Below, one piece after another: positions 36,592-46,885 of a stretch of DNA of 64,000 bases. How positions within the stretch are numbered: the stretch's first letter is position 1; each line of letters begins with the position of its first letter. Position numbers and translations under genes: made by a program. Under the pieces are notes generated by a model. The model saw only the letters and a program-made list of their open reading frames with translations. It did not search any database and was not told the DNA's origin. The stretch is from Tillus elongatus (Eukaryota > Arthropoda > Insecta > Coleoptera > Cleridae). The stretch spans positions 156,557,792 to 156,621,791 of the forward strand of contig OZ023266.1 in assembly GCA_964006375.1 (NCBI GenBank), written 5' to 3'.

Positions 36592-36692
36592 CAGGGGCAT
36601 GCCCATTTTTTCCCCTCAGGACTCGTCCGCGTTTTTGCCGCCCCGATAGCACTGCAGCCTTTGGCTTATTATGCATGCAGGGGCATGCCCAT
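36592..36692 (-). mobile_element. U short retroposon, copy U3, with perfect target-site duplication
   Basis: The 71-bp element (36607-36677) lies between two identical CAGGGGCATGCCCAT (15 bp; 36592-36606 and 36678-36692). Minus sense: ATAATAAGCC-AAA-GGCT hairpin, GTGCTATCGGGGCGGC, TCCTGAGGGG, A-rich tail. Its first hairpin differs from U1/U2/U5 by a paired change (see findings). Confidence 0.9.
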
Positions 36693-36773
36693 ACTAAGTG
36701 AAAACTGGAACCTGTGATGAGCACTAGTAAGTATACTTGGAGAAACCCAAATCACTACAACACTTATTTCAGC

Positions 36774-36813
36774 GACCTTACGATCGTTTCGTTGACAAAG
36801 TCAACATCTTCAG
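36774..36813 (-). ncRNA. Hammerhead-like core with complete conserved residues
   Basis: Minus strand: CTGAAGA, then stem GTTGAC-TTT-GTCAAC, then GAAAC, the palindrome CGATCG, and GGTC at the expected cleavage position. CTGANGA and GAAA are intact (the changed base is the variable position 7). A short helix III with a palindromic loop is known for Penelope-type hammerheads. I could not place a helix I in the flanks, so self-cleavage is unproven. Confidence 0.5.
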
Positions 36814-37386
36814 AGGAAGAAAATTTCTAAACTAAACAACTAGCTACCGTGTATTTATATCGCGTCAAGGTAAACGAACTAGTCCGAAGTAAAATTGTCG
36901 TCCAAGAACGATCGTTTGTTTATTGTGTAGTGAAACTACGAGGTCGAAGACCTGCTTTAATCTTCTGGTCGACAAATTTATGAGCCCTTATCTAATATAC
37001 GGATAATAGGCTTAAAGGAACAGAGTTATTTAAGGAATCTGCACGTTCCCTTTCGATCTAGAAATTTACTATGTGGATATTGGATCAAGCCGTCAAACAT
37101 GTGGCGAGATAAACAACATCAACTCCGCTCATCTTTTTTAAATAGAAAACTAATACCGGGTGTTTGGCTGACCATGTTAACTCTAGTAGTAACTAGTATA
37201 CTAGTATTTTAGTTGCATTATTTATCTTTTGTTAAAGTTAACATGGTGAGCCAAACACCCGGTATTAGTTTTCTATTAAAAAAAAAGATCGTTCTTGGAC
37301 GACAATTTTACTTCGGACTAGTTCGTTTACCTTGACGCCATATAAATACACGGTAGCTAGTTGTTTGGTTGAGAATTTTTCTTCCT

Positions 37387-37426
37387 CGGAAGATGTTGAC
37401 TTTTTCAACCAAACGATCGTAAGGTC
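37387..37426 (+). ncRNA. Hammerhead-like core, degenerate
   Basis: Counterpart in the right arm: CGGAAGA, TTGAC-TTTTT-CAAC stem, CAAACGATCGTAAGGTC. The C-U-G-A start and the G of GAAA are mutated, so it should be inactive. Confidence 0.45.
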
Positions 37427-37490
37427 TCTGAAATAAATGTTGTGGTGATTTGGGTTTCTTCAAGTGTACTTATAAGGCATGCCCATACTT

Positions 37491-38310
37491 ATATTGTATT
37501 TTCGGAAATTAATATTATTCGGTTTTGCAACTGTCTGTTGAAGATACGCGAAAGCAGAACTACAAAAATTCGCTTAAACCTAAACGTAAAAATAGTGAGG
37601 CTACCTTATCATCTAATATGTTACGTTGAGTTTGATCGAAACTAATGCGCCTATCTCTGCAATTCTATCAAGCTACCTTCGTTGATATATTACATTTTAT
37701 TAGCATTTGTAAATTCAAAACAAATTAGTTCTGAATTAGGTTGAAAACAAAATGTTTTACCTCACTTTGTTATGCACTTCAAATGTAGTTTACAAAAACG
37801 AACAATCGCTGCCAAACTGCTATTGATTAAGATATATCTTTTATTGATTTATGCTATCAATACATGATAAAAGCTACTAATAATTATAAGTCGTTATAAG
37901 TCATTAAATAAGTCATGGGAAACGCACAAGACAAATGTAAATAAACAATATAAAACACAAGCTAGACCAACTATAAAACCAAGTAAACCGTGACGCTGTT
38001 GGCAAAAAGCTCCAAGATGTTTAGCAGAATGTAGTCGTCCATTTAGAGACTCCAACAGCAACACAAGACATTCCGGTAAACCTCTCGTGACTCGCCCGTC
38101 CTCCAGAGTTCTTTAGCTGAAGCCTGCGGCACTGATTTATTGGCATTTTTCCGATAAAGCCATGCAAACAACTACCATAGAATAGCGAGGGGCTGTCTTC
38201 CTCACGGCGAGGATACAATTGTAATTTAACGAGCGGCAAACGAAACTTCATATAAACGAAAATTACGAACGAAGGCACGACAAGAAAAATATAGCAAACG
38301 AATGAGGGTG
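37491..38310. other. Unassigned
   Basis: No gene recognised. About 37990-38280 is GC-richer and has an 85-codon minus-strand frame (38021-38278), but I see no known motif. Confidence 0.35.
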
Positions 38311-38443
38311 TTTTTGTCGTCGGCTAAGTTCACGACTATCACCAACCCCAGTGAAGTTTCACCCCGCCAACTTAGAAATTTTTCCGACTTCTGTATTTTG
38401 TAGACAGAGCAGGGTGGGGATCTTTTACGTGCCCACTTAAACT
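38311..38443 (-). mobile_element. SINE 3' fragment of a diverged subfamily (S6)
   Basis: Minus sense: GGGCACGTAAAAGATCCCC, then AAAATACAGAAGTCGG, GTTGGTGATAGTCGTGAAC and an A-rich end. This matches the S1-S5 3' half with many substitutions and shares the ACGTAAAAGATC variant with S7. Confidence 0.6.
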
Positions 38444-38489
38444 ACCCCCAAGATGACTGAAAGTGTAGTCCTTAATGTCTCAGCCTCTG

Positions 38490-38617
38490 TAGTTATTAGT
38501 GAATTTTCATTAAGAAAATTCACTTATAGGGAGATATCGATGGTCAGACTTTCGGAAAATTTCTTCCAATCAGCGCGAATTAGTGTCCCTGAAAGCCATA
38601 TCCAGGGTCAGTTAAAA

Positions 38618-38685
<68 letters not shown>

Positions 38686-39120
38686 GGTATCCAACCGACA
38701 ACTCAAAAAATATCTCACTGATTTAGACCAAATTTGGGAATTACCCTCATATTGTTAATGACTTGGATGAGTTCGTTCATCAGATCTTAAAGCCCAATTT
38801 TTCATAACAAAAAATTGAAAAATATTTTTTAAAACGCAATATCTTTCAAACTGTTTAAGTGATTGAAACGAAAATTTACAAATTAAAAGAACATAGATAG
38901 ACGTGGTTGTGTACCTATTTTCAAGTCTTTTGAACAAAGAAAAATAAAGTTATTCGAAATTATTATTAAAATAATCCTCGACATCACTTAAAATTCTGTA
39001 ATGCAATATCTACAATGTTGGACAAAGACAGATGACATTACCTGTAGTGCTATACTATTTAAATAAATCGAAGATCAAAATCTAAACAATAGGAAGTTAC
39101 AATCATTGCAAGATGTCAAA
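38490..39120 (+). repeat. ATR repeat, subtype 2, with (AT)n
   Basis: TTAGTGAATTTTCATTAAG inverted repeat, GGGAGATATCGATGGTC, CAGCGCGAATTAGTG, CATATCCAGGGTCAG, (AT)n tract (38622-38682), ATCCAACCGACAACTC, GAGTTCGTTCATCAGATC, AATATCTACAATGTTGGAC. Collinear with 13425-14090. Confidence 0.85.
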
Positions 39121-39514
39121 ATTTTGTTGTTTCTTACCGTGGTTTCCAGATCTTCAGAAATTTCATGTAGTTAAACCTTTCATGTACAAACATCTTAAAC
39201 TTTGGCAACCTCTGATAATAAAGAAAACATTTCATAAAATTTAATTTTATAAGTTAAAAATACCGTAACTGTATTTAACACTGGCAAATTTCGAATTACC
39301 CATTTCTAATGATTTTTAACTTATTGCTCCAATCCTAATTTATTCTATCTGACAACGTCGTTCTTCTTCTTCACCCCACCCCCTCTTCTTCTTCCTCTTC
39401 GTTTATGGCGTCTGTTTCTACTAACCTAAATTTCCAATCTGATATTAATAATGGACAAATGACAACTGACCTCCAGCACGAACACGTACGCAGTCTAACA
39501 ACGTTCCTGCGTTC
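39121..39514. other. Unassigned, with a pyrimidine tract
   Basis: No gene. A CTT/CCT-rich tract lies at about 39360-39405. Confidence 0.4.
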
Positions 39515-39946
39515 GTGACATTTAGGCAAAGAACCTGAAACTAATACAAGCTATGGAAAGAAAATGTCTCAACAAGAATGTTTTACAAAACCTGAAGTCT
39601 TAGCTTCAACCGTCATTGTCCTTCATTTTACTAAAATGTTTCCAGAAAATTCATTTCAAATAGACCCTTTCGCTGATCTTTTGGCAGTAGTCTTAGCTAT
39701 AGAGTTTATCGTTTAATGGTATATAATTTTTATCGAATTGTTTTAAGCTCAATATATCCGTTATTATACAAGATACGAAAAAAAATTGTAAAGGGTGTCT
39801 TGAGCTAAATCTTAAAAATATTTCTACAATCACAGGGTGGCCATAAGTCGTTGGTGATACAAATTCTGTTTTTTTTTAATCGAACACGCCCTATGTTATT
39901 GCATTTTCCATCGAAATATAATGCATGTTTGTAAGAAAAGAAATTC
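39515..39946 (+). repeat. ATR repeat, 3' part only
   Basis: Starts at TTTAGGCAAAGAACCTGAAA and runs through AATGTCTCAACAAGAATG, GACCCTTTCGCTGATC, GGCCATAAGTCGTTGGTGA, TATTGCATTTTCCATCG, into the M1 copy at 39947. Confidence 0.8.
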
Positions 39947-40251
39947 GGAACGCAGCAAGTGCGTTATGGTAGAGAATCTTCTTTAAATGCTTAAAATTTG
40001 AATAGCTCATTTTGCTATTGACCTATAAGGTTGACCAAAAGACCAGTTTTTTCGGGAACACTTTAAGTTTACTTTCGGAAATTTTTGTACATTTTCAAAG
40101 TCTTATTTGTTAAACATGGCACCTTGTTTCTACTATATTGGTTATATTGGTAACCAAATTTGGTGCCTGCTTTCTTAAAAAAACACACATAGTTGCTATT
40201 AAAAACATTTTTACGAAAATTCATTACCATAACGCACTTGCTGCGTCCAGA
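39947..40251. mobile_element. M1 foldback MITE, complete copy
   Basis: Left end GGAACGCAGCAAGTGCG then TTATGGTAGAGAATCTTCTT; right end TTTACGAAAATTCATTACC then ATAACGCACTTGCTGCGTCC. About 305 bp with the usual interior (CCTATAAGGTTGACC, TATATTGGTAACC). Confidence 0.85.
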
Positions 40252-40429
40252 CTTTTGTTGTTTATTGTTTGCAAAAACAGAATGGGTTGACTAAAACAAA
40301 ACCATCCAAGCAATTAATAAGGAAAAATACCTGTCATGTTTATAATTTGACAGGTACATTCCCTTTGTAAATAAAATTTTTTTTTGAAAAACATTTGTAA
40401 CTTTAATGAAATTTGTAACATCATTGTTT

Positions 40430-40648
40430 TAAAGGCACTTGCAGTACTTACATATTATATCTAAGACCAAGTTTTAATTTTTTAGCTCCATATAAAATAT
40501 AAATTTTTTCAAATAATCGCTAACTGGGACTCTAAAACCGATCTCCAAGGTCCATTTAAATTTAAAGAATTAGTTTTAATAATAATACTTACTAATAGTG
40601 TACAATTCTTATGCATAATCACTACTATAACGCACTTGCTGCGTCCCG
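40430..40648 (+). repeat. Type II repeat ending in an M1 terminal motif
   Basis: Matches 10816-11100 and 22690-23003, with part of the middle deleted. Ends in TATGCATAATCACTACTATA then ACGCACTTGCTGCGTCCCGA. Confidence 0.75.
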
Positions 40649-41560
40649 AACCTTTTTTTATTTTTACTATAACATTAGATTTTTTACTTTATTTGCGCAG
40701 TTATTCTTTTGACTTTATTCTACTATTTCTTTAGACTTTTGCACATAAAATTTTACACTGACTAAGTTATCTATTGTTTGTTGCTGTGATATCTAAATGC
40801 TTTTTTTCCATCAAACGGTCAACTAAATATCGATACACCCTCGTAAAATGAAAAAAAATCGTTTTCTTGGATTTAAAACCTGGGAAATTTTCGTTCGAAA
40901 GGGTGTGTACACGCCATTACCACCCGGCGCTAACTACGATCCTATCGCCGTCTAGCCCATAGTTTCCTTATTCATCGGAACACTAATATCCTTTCCTCAA
41001 TCGCAGTGGTAGGTGAGGGAGACCTGGAGGAAAAAAAACGACGTTCCAAGGACGCGAGTAAAAGTCCTTGTTGCAACTCTGAGTGTAAACACTTGCGGAT
41101 TTATGTCTATTTGTGCAGAAAACAACCATTCACACATGCCATTTTTGGTATAACCGAGAAAGTCTCTTGAAGAGAACTTAATTGTGGTGTGTTTGAATGT
41201 AAATGTCAGGGATAGAGACGTCGTAAGAAATCGATACGGTTAATTTTTTTAATTTAATGTGGGAGTCTGGCGATTTAGTAGCGATAAATTTTTACATTAA
41301 TGGTGTTAATGCACTTTTGATGTACATATAGTTTTGTGTTTGTTTCTCCAAGGTGAATATTTTATTGTCAGAGTGCGGATTTCCTAAATATAAAATTTTA
41401 CTGCAGCAGAATGTCCTTAAAGTGTAAACATTTAATAATTTAAAAATCGTTTTTACAATTACCCCCTCAAATGCTTGTAATCAACTGTTTGTCAAATTGA
41501 ACGCTGTGTAAATAATGCGAGTTTATTTTCATTTTTCTTTTGTATTTATTATATTTTACG
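40649..41560. other. Unassigned, partly unique-looking
   Basis: No gene recognised. 40880-41110 is GC-richer than its surroundings with no motif that I know. Confidence 0.35.
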
Positions 41561-41570
41561 TTGTAAAAAT

Positions 41571-41600
41571 TTCGCATAATAAAATATTTTTTTGTTACAG
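41571..41600 (+). promoter_or_regulatory. Candidate 3' splice site juxtaposed to GTAAGT (recursive-splice-like)
   Basis: A T-rich tract (ATATTTTTTTGTTACAG) is directly followed by the consensus donor GTAAGT. Same layout and strand as 5366. Confidence 0.5.
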
Positions 41601-41633
41601 GTAAGTTATGATTCTCAATTAGTCTTCAAATTG
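41601..41633 (+). other. Candidate 33-nt microexon starting with GTAAG
   Basis: Between GTTACAG and a second donor (TTG|GTAAGATC) lie exactly 11 codons, open only in phase 0 as VSYDSQLVFKL. Length divisible by three, phase-0-only reading and GTAAG start are shared with 5367-5405, and both contain CAATTAG. I do not recognise the peptide. Chance or a cryptic recursive exon remain possible. Confidence 0.4.
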
Positions 41634-41799
41634 GTAAGATCAATAAATTAAGAAGTAATCTTTTGTATGTGTACCCTTGGCTTGCGAAAATAAATTTACT
41701 TCTTTCGTTTATTTAAGTTGTTGATCTTGATTTTGCAAATGTCTTCACGTATAAAGATAAATTGACATGACATGCTCTAAACAAAATTATATTTTACAA

Positions 41800-41850
41800 A
41801 CACACGCATGCACACACACGCGCGCGCGCGAGTAGGCACGCACGCACACG
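41800..41850. repeat. Alternating purine-pyrimidine tract (CA/CG)n
   Basis: ACACACGCATGCACACACAC is followed by (CG)n and then GCACGCACGCACACG. Over about 50 bp nearly every step is purine-pyrimidine, a sequence type prone to Z-DNA. It lies about 170 bp downstream of the candidate microexon. Confidence 0.85.
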
Positions 41851-42584
41851 TTTCAGACGTCGTTATTCATCGACATGTGTGAAATATTTCGGGTTTTTGC
41901 ATAATACATGTTTTTTTAGACTGCGTTTATACATGTTAATAATGACAATTGATTTTTCAACATACAGGGTATTTATCTTTTGCGAAATTAAAAAATATAT
42001 TTTTTTGCAAATGCAACACCCTATATATTTGATTTTGGTGAATGCAGAATTTCATAAGCTCTCTTATGTTAACATATTTGGATAAGTGAAATTAAATACG
42101 AAAGGAGTTACAGCTGTTCAAAATTTCTATTTTTATTGGAATGTGTTTAATATCATTACACATTATTACCGAAATCACGGTAGCCCTGGAGAGAAGTTGA
42201 AACCTAGGATAACAGAATAAAATAAATATTTGACACATCGTGCTGTTGACATTTGGCAAATAATACTTTTATTACTTCTTTTTGTATTATGTTGACCTTT
42301 TAGAAATGCACAAATCCAATATGGTGCCGATAAGAAAAATCAAAGTTAAGTATTGTAACTCTTGCATCAAGAATGCCTTGGAAAATATGATCACAGATTA
42401 AGATAGTCCATAAAAAAGTGTCCTAACAATGTAATAGTTAAAAAAGTCTAGTTTTTTTGGTATTCACTTGAAAACAAAACAAAAAACAAAAATTGAATAT
42501 TTAGGTTTTTTCGAATAATTAGAAGACCAAAAATTTTCTTGCAGATAATTGATCACCATAGAAACGCACATGAATTTGGACTGC

Positions 42585-42587
<3 letters not shown>
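41851..42587. other. Unassigned
   Basis: No gene supported. A 68-codon frame at 41879-42085 is AT-rich and motif-free. Confidence 0.4.

Positions 42588-42625
<38 letters not shown>
42588..42625. repeat. (AT)n tract, left flank of the DD41D transposon
   Basis: Pure AT up to the left end of the transposon. With the tract at 44526-44645 it shows insertion into a TA-rich target. Confidence 0.9.
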
Positions 42626-42628
<3 letters not shown>

Positions 42629-42914
42629 GCGCATTGAAAACGAAACAGACCGATTTGCGTCCAGAGAATTTTTTTTAAGAAACGCTGAAACGCGTCAATT
42701 TTAATATTGAGGGGGACATGTTTTGACATAAAACTCAACTATGTCACATCAACCCCTTAAGGGTGGTGATAACAACCCTTATATTTTAAATAGGGATGGG
42801 TCGAGTGTTACATCATTTGAAAGCTCTTTCTTTTCTGAATTCAGCACACTAATTTTCTTGGAAGTTTTATTAACTCGTTTAAAAATTATTCACAGTTGAA
42901 GGTGCAAAAACGCA

Positions 42915-43010
42915 TTTCACTCATTCCGATAAGAAATGTGGTGATAGTCAATGTTTTGTTGGTTTCTAAACAAAAAATTGACTATCATTTCTTATCGGAA
43001 TGAGAGAAAT
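42915..43010. repeat. Subterminal hairpin in the DD41D transposon
   Basis: ATTCCGATAAGAAATG with GATAGTCAAT on one side pairs with ATTGACTATC and CATTTCTTATCGGAAT on the other across a loop of about 25 bases. It could bind transposase or simply be a local inversion duplication of the inner end of the terminal repeat. Confidence 0.8.
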
Positions 43011-43077
43011 GCGGTTTATTATTTCAGTTTATCGGTCGGTTTGATACTTGATAGTACTATCGAAAATTAATTTGACA

Positions 43078-44141
43078 ATGGTGTATTCTGTAGAAGAAAG
43101 AGTCGAAATAATTACTCATTTTTTTAAGAAACGAGGACTGTGCCAACCGTACCGCAAATTTGTTTAATGAACGACATCCGAACAGACATGTTAACAGAAA
43201 ATACATTTTGGAGTTAGTTGCAAAGTTTCGACAAAGTGGTTCAGTAGCCAACAAAAAACGGGATCCTGAACGTGAATTTCCGGTTAGAAATGAGACTACT
43301 GAGATTGAAGTTTTAGGACAAATTGCTGTAGACCCAACTTTGAGCACGAGAAAATTGGCCACGGTTTCAAACATCAAAAGAAGAACTATTCAGCGAATAT
43401 TGAAGCATCATAAATTTCATGCGTATAAAATTCATCTTGTACAACAACTGAATGAAGATGATTTTCATCGGTGGCTGGAGTTTTGTGAAGTTATGACTGC
43501 ACGAATAGCTGATAACGGGAACTTTCTGTTCAATATCTGTTTTTCAGACGAGTGTACGTTTTTATTAAACTCTACAGTCAATCGTCATAGTTATTGGGCA
43601 GATAATAATCCAAGAAATTTTCACGAAGTCCACACTCAAACTCCACAGAAATTGAATATCTGGACTGACATTTTTGGAGACCGTTGGATCGGACCAATTT
43701 TTCTCGATGGCAATTTGAGTGACGAAATGTAATTGGAGTTACTAGAAGATATCGTTTACCCTCTACTACTTGACATTGTTGAAAATGATGATCGCTATCA
43801 AGAAAGTCAATTAGTGTTTCAACAAGATGGAGCTCCTCCGCATTTTTCACAACGTGTTAGGGAGTTTTTGAACAGAGAGTTTCCAGGAAAATGGATTAGG
43901 CGTAGAGGTGCTATTTAGTGGCCTCCTAGATCACCTGATCTAACTCCTTTAGACTTCTTTCAATGGGACCATTTAAAGAGTAGAATTTTCGCAACAGAAA
44001 CGGTGTCTCTGGAAGAATTACGGCGACGCAATGTTGAAGAATGCCGTCTACAAATGCTCCAGAATGTCAGCTCGTTTTGAACAAAATTTGTACTTTTGCA
44101 TGGAAGCTGGTGGTCAACAATTTGAACACTTACTTAACTGA
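43078..44141 (+). pseudogene. DD41D mariner-like transposase (two stops, two frameshifts)
   Basis: It begins MVYSVEERVEIITHF, shifts frame once near 43115-43132, then reads NERHPNRHVNRKYILELVAK, an HTH-type segment, ICFSDECTFL (first Asp), IWTDIFGDRWIGPIFLDG, VFQQDGAPPHF (second Asp) and WPPRSPDLTPLDFFQWDHL (third Asp). There are 41 residues between the last two, the DD41D spacing. Stops are at 43730 (TAA after DEM) and 43916 (TAG after RRGAI). A second frameshift near 44066 precedes the end GGQQFEHLLN. All three catalytic Asp remain. Confidence 0.9.
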
Positions 44142-44525
44142 ATAAACATTTTTAAACGTTTGGTTTTGTTTTTTTAGTTATTTTAACGAAAAATTGACTA
44201 ATTAGTGCATTTCTTATCACAATGAATGAAATACGTTCTTGCAACTCCAACTGTGAATAATTTTTAAACGAATTGGTAAAACTTCCAAAATAATTAGTGT
44301 TCTGAATTCAGAAAAGAAAGAGCTTTTAAATGATGTAACACTCGACCCATGTTCCCTATTTAAAATATAAGGGTTGTTTTCACCACCCTTAAGGGGTTGA
44401 TGTGACAAAGTTGAGTTTTATGTCAAAACATGTCCCCCTCAATATTAAAATTGTCGTGTTTCAGCGTTTCTTAAAAAAAATATTCTCTGGACACAAATTG
44501 GTCTGTTTTTCAATGCGCCACCCTG

Positions 44526-44532
44526 TATATAA

Positions 44533-44593
<61 letters not shown>

Positions 44594-44594
44594 T

Positions 44595-44645
<51 letters not shown>
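44526..44645. repeat. (AT)n tract, right flank of the DD41D transposon
   Basis: About 115 bp of AT with two small interruptions, followed by a short GTGTGTG stretch. Confidence 0.9.
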
Positions 44646-44650
<5 letters not shown>

Positions 44651-45792
44651 GTGTGTGAGCGTGTGTAACATTTGTTTGGACATGTAACGTTTTAAATTAA
44701 AATATTTACATCCACAAGCTGAAGCTTCTTGTAAGAGGCACTGTAAAATTGAGTAAGTATAATATTATTATTATATATATAGTGGATAATATCGCCCAAC
44801 TCAATCTCCGGGTTTGTTACGGTTCCAGGCCTTGAATTATATCACTCGTTAGTCATCATCACTCTAGTCGTGCAGGGATTTGCGGTATGATAGTACAGAG
44901 CGGAGACATAGACCGGTTTAGTCATTGTAATGACACATCGGTATGTAGTACCTATGCTCCAATAAGTCGGCCTTAAGGCAGACGTTCCCACTACATGTTG
45001 CATATAAATTTGATTTAGTAGGCTCTACTGCAAATCTACAAAGTAAATTAATAAACCAATTAGTGTGTTCCAGCTTCAAATGTAAATAACGATACAGCAA
45101 ACTGTTCCTTTCATTTACCTCATATAATTCTGACAACAGTGTGTAGTAAACTGCATTATCATATTAAAAAAGACACAAGCAGAATACTAAACTAGCGTTA
45201 TCTCCGTGGTAGAGAACATCGTCTTGTACAATTTTAATGACATTTAATTAATGTAATTGCAAGTAATTCCTCTGGCAATCCATTTACTTCGATGATTGGG
45301 TTCGAACAACGTATTCATCGGTTCATTCGAAGCGCATCAGGCGAACGACGAAAGAAAAAAAGGTGCAGATATTGCACAAAAAGGATACCTACCATAAGAT
45401 ACGATTAAGATTAAATGTGAGAATATCCTGTGGGTAATCTCTGATCGAATAGGTTGACGACCTCGAAGATCGCAACTCTTTGTTGTTGCACCAGGAAAAC
45501 ACAAATGTTAACTAAACTACAGTCGGTCGGTCTAACGGAAAGCAGTAAATACAACAAATTATACAAATAAAACAGAAAGACCTAATGTAATGTTGCTAGC
45601 AACAATGATTTAATGGGTTGTGTTGTTTTTTTTTATGCACAAAACATGACATAACTAGTGATTAACGTTTATCATAATTTATAGACGAGAGGTAGAGTGC
45701 TTCCTGTTCATTGTGGCCAAAAATTAAACGCTGCAAGATTGTGTCTTATCAGGTGAAAAACAATTGCATCTGATGTTTGAAATAATGCCTAT
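44646..45792. other. Unassigned
   Basis: No gene or family recognised in this stretch. Confidence 0.4.
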
Positions 45793-46885
45793 TACACGAG
45801 GTAAGCTAGAAAATTTCCCGCCCTAATAGCCTAATATGAAAGAAACGGCGTACCCACCATTTTATTTTTCAGTATAGTCTCCCCTAACATCAGTGCACTC
45901 ATTACATCGTTTCGGCAACAATTTGATACCCTCAAAAAATATTATTTCGGTTTGTCCTTAGAATGTGTCCAAACTGCAGCTTTCAGCCCCTAATCGCCAC
46001 TGAAATGGCGCCCGCGAGGGCCTGTTTAATATTTCCAAATAGGCAGTAGTCACCGGGGGCCATATCTGGACGATACTGAGCGTGTTTGAAACCGCAGTAA
46101 CGAGTTGCGGCTTGGGGAATTCCAGCAGTGAGCACGGGTGCGTTGTCATGGAGCAAAAGCACGCCTCTGGTCAGTTTCCCACGTCTTTTCTTCCGAATAT
46201 TGTGTCGTAATCTATGGAGGAGTGTTGCATAATATGTTGACTGTGGTGCTTATGAGAAGAAAAAATCCCAAAAAAACGTAGCCATAGCTTTTTTTTGTGG
46301 ATTGACAAACCTTGACCTTACTTACCGGTGCTTCTCCTTTACGCCTCGGTGCTTCTCCTTTACGCCTCCATTCCATCGACTCCGTTTTGCACAAAGGATC
46401 ATAGTAGGGAACCATAGTTTCATCCTTTGTGACAATTGTCTTCAACACATCCACAGGTTTTTCTCCAGAGGTCCAAAAAGGTTAGGGTATATTCAACACG
46501 ACGCTGGCGCTAACTCCTGAAAGATGTTTGGGAGACCCACCTTGCACTAACTTTATTCATGCCTAAATCTTCGTGGAGGATTCGGTGAACGCTTGTATCT
46601 GAAAGTCCCGACCTCCTTGATAATTCTTTTACTTTGAAGCATCGATCGCTTAATAAGAGATCATTAAGGGCAATCTTGTTGTCTGTCACCACTTCGACCG
46701 TCCTTCCTGTTTTTGTGTCATTTTCCAAGGATTCCTGTCCCATTTGGAACCGTTTTGGCCAATATTTTACTACAGAATAAGATGGAGAATATTCCCCGTA
46801 CACCCCCTCCAGTCGATTTTTGGTGCTTTGAGGTGGAAGACCTTCTCGAGCAAGGAATTTAATAACAGCTCTATACTATAATTTA
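45793..46885 (-). pseudogene. Mariner transposase of a second DD34D-type subfamily, decayed
   Basis: Minus strand: KFLAREGLPPQSTKNRLEG, VYGEYSPSYSVVKYW, ENDTKTGRTVEVVTDNKIAL, a helix-turn-helix part (KVKELSRRSGLSDTSVHRIL), HEDLGMNKVSARWV, then KDETMVPYYDPL (first Asp) and ESMEWRRKGEAP. KGEAPRRKGEAP shows a 24-bp local duplication. The rest is frameshifted down to a GDYTEK-type end near 45870 and a terminal repeat ending ACGAGG. The other catalytic residues cannot be placed reliably. Sequence style differs from the copies at 3396 and 60073. Confidence 0.85.

Larger units (their letters stand above)
36693..37490. mobile_element. Two Penelope terminal segments in inverted orientation
   Basis: The left arm (36733-36918) and right arm (37287-37470) are inverted copies: GTAAGTATACTTGGAGAAAC at the left, TTTCTTCAAGTGTACTTATA at the right, with a shared ACCGTGTATTTATATCG-type block and GTCCAAGAACGATCG. 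The terminus and hammerhead-like block match those of the GIY-YIG fragment at 1412-2225, which identifies both as Penelope-type ends. The 200 bp at 36919-37125 have no partner on the right. A tighter inner inverted repeat (37139-37182 with 37232-37280; core ACCGGGTGTTTGGCT) lies at the centre. GGCATGCCCATACT occurs on both outer sides (36683 and 37478). No coding sequence is visible. Confidence 0.7.
42626..44521 (+). mobile_element. DD41D mariner-like transposon with ~310-bp terminal inverted repeats
   Basis: The left repeat (42626-42938) begins GTGGCGCATTGAAAA; the right repeat (44207-44521) is its reverse complement, ending TTTTTCAATGCGCCAC. The two arms match over about 313 bp with scattered differences (shared blocks AACCCCTTAAGGGTGGTGA and TGAATTCAG). 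The left interior adds a strong hairpin (42915-43010). Total length is about 1.9 kb. The transposase inside (43078-44141) has two stops and two frameshifts, so the copy is probably inactive but structurally complete. (AT)n on both sides fits a TA target. Confidence 0.9.
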
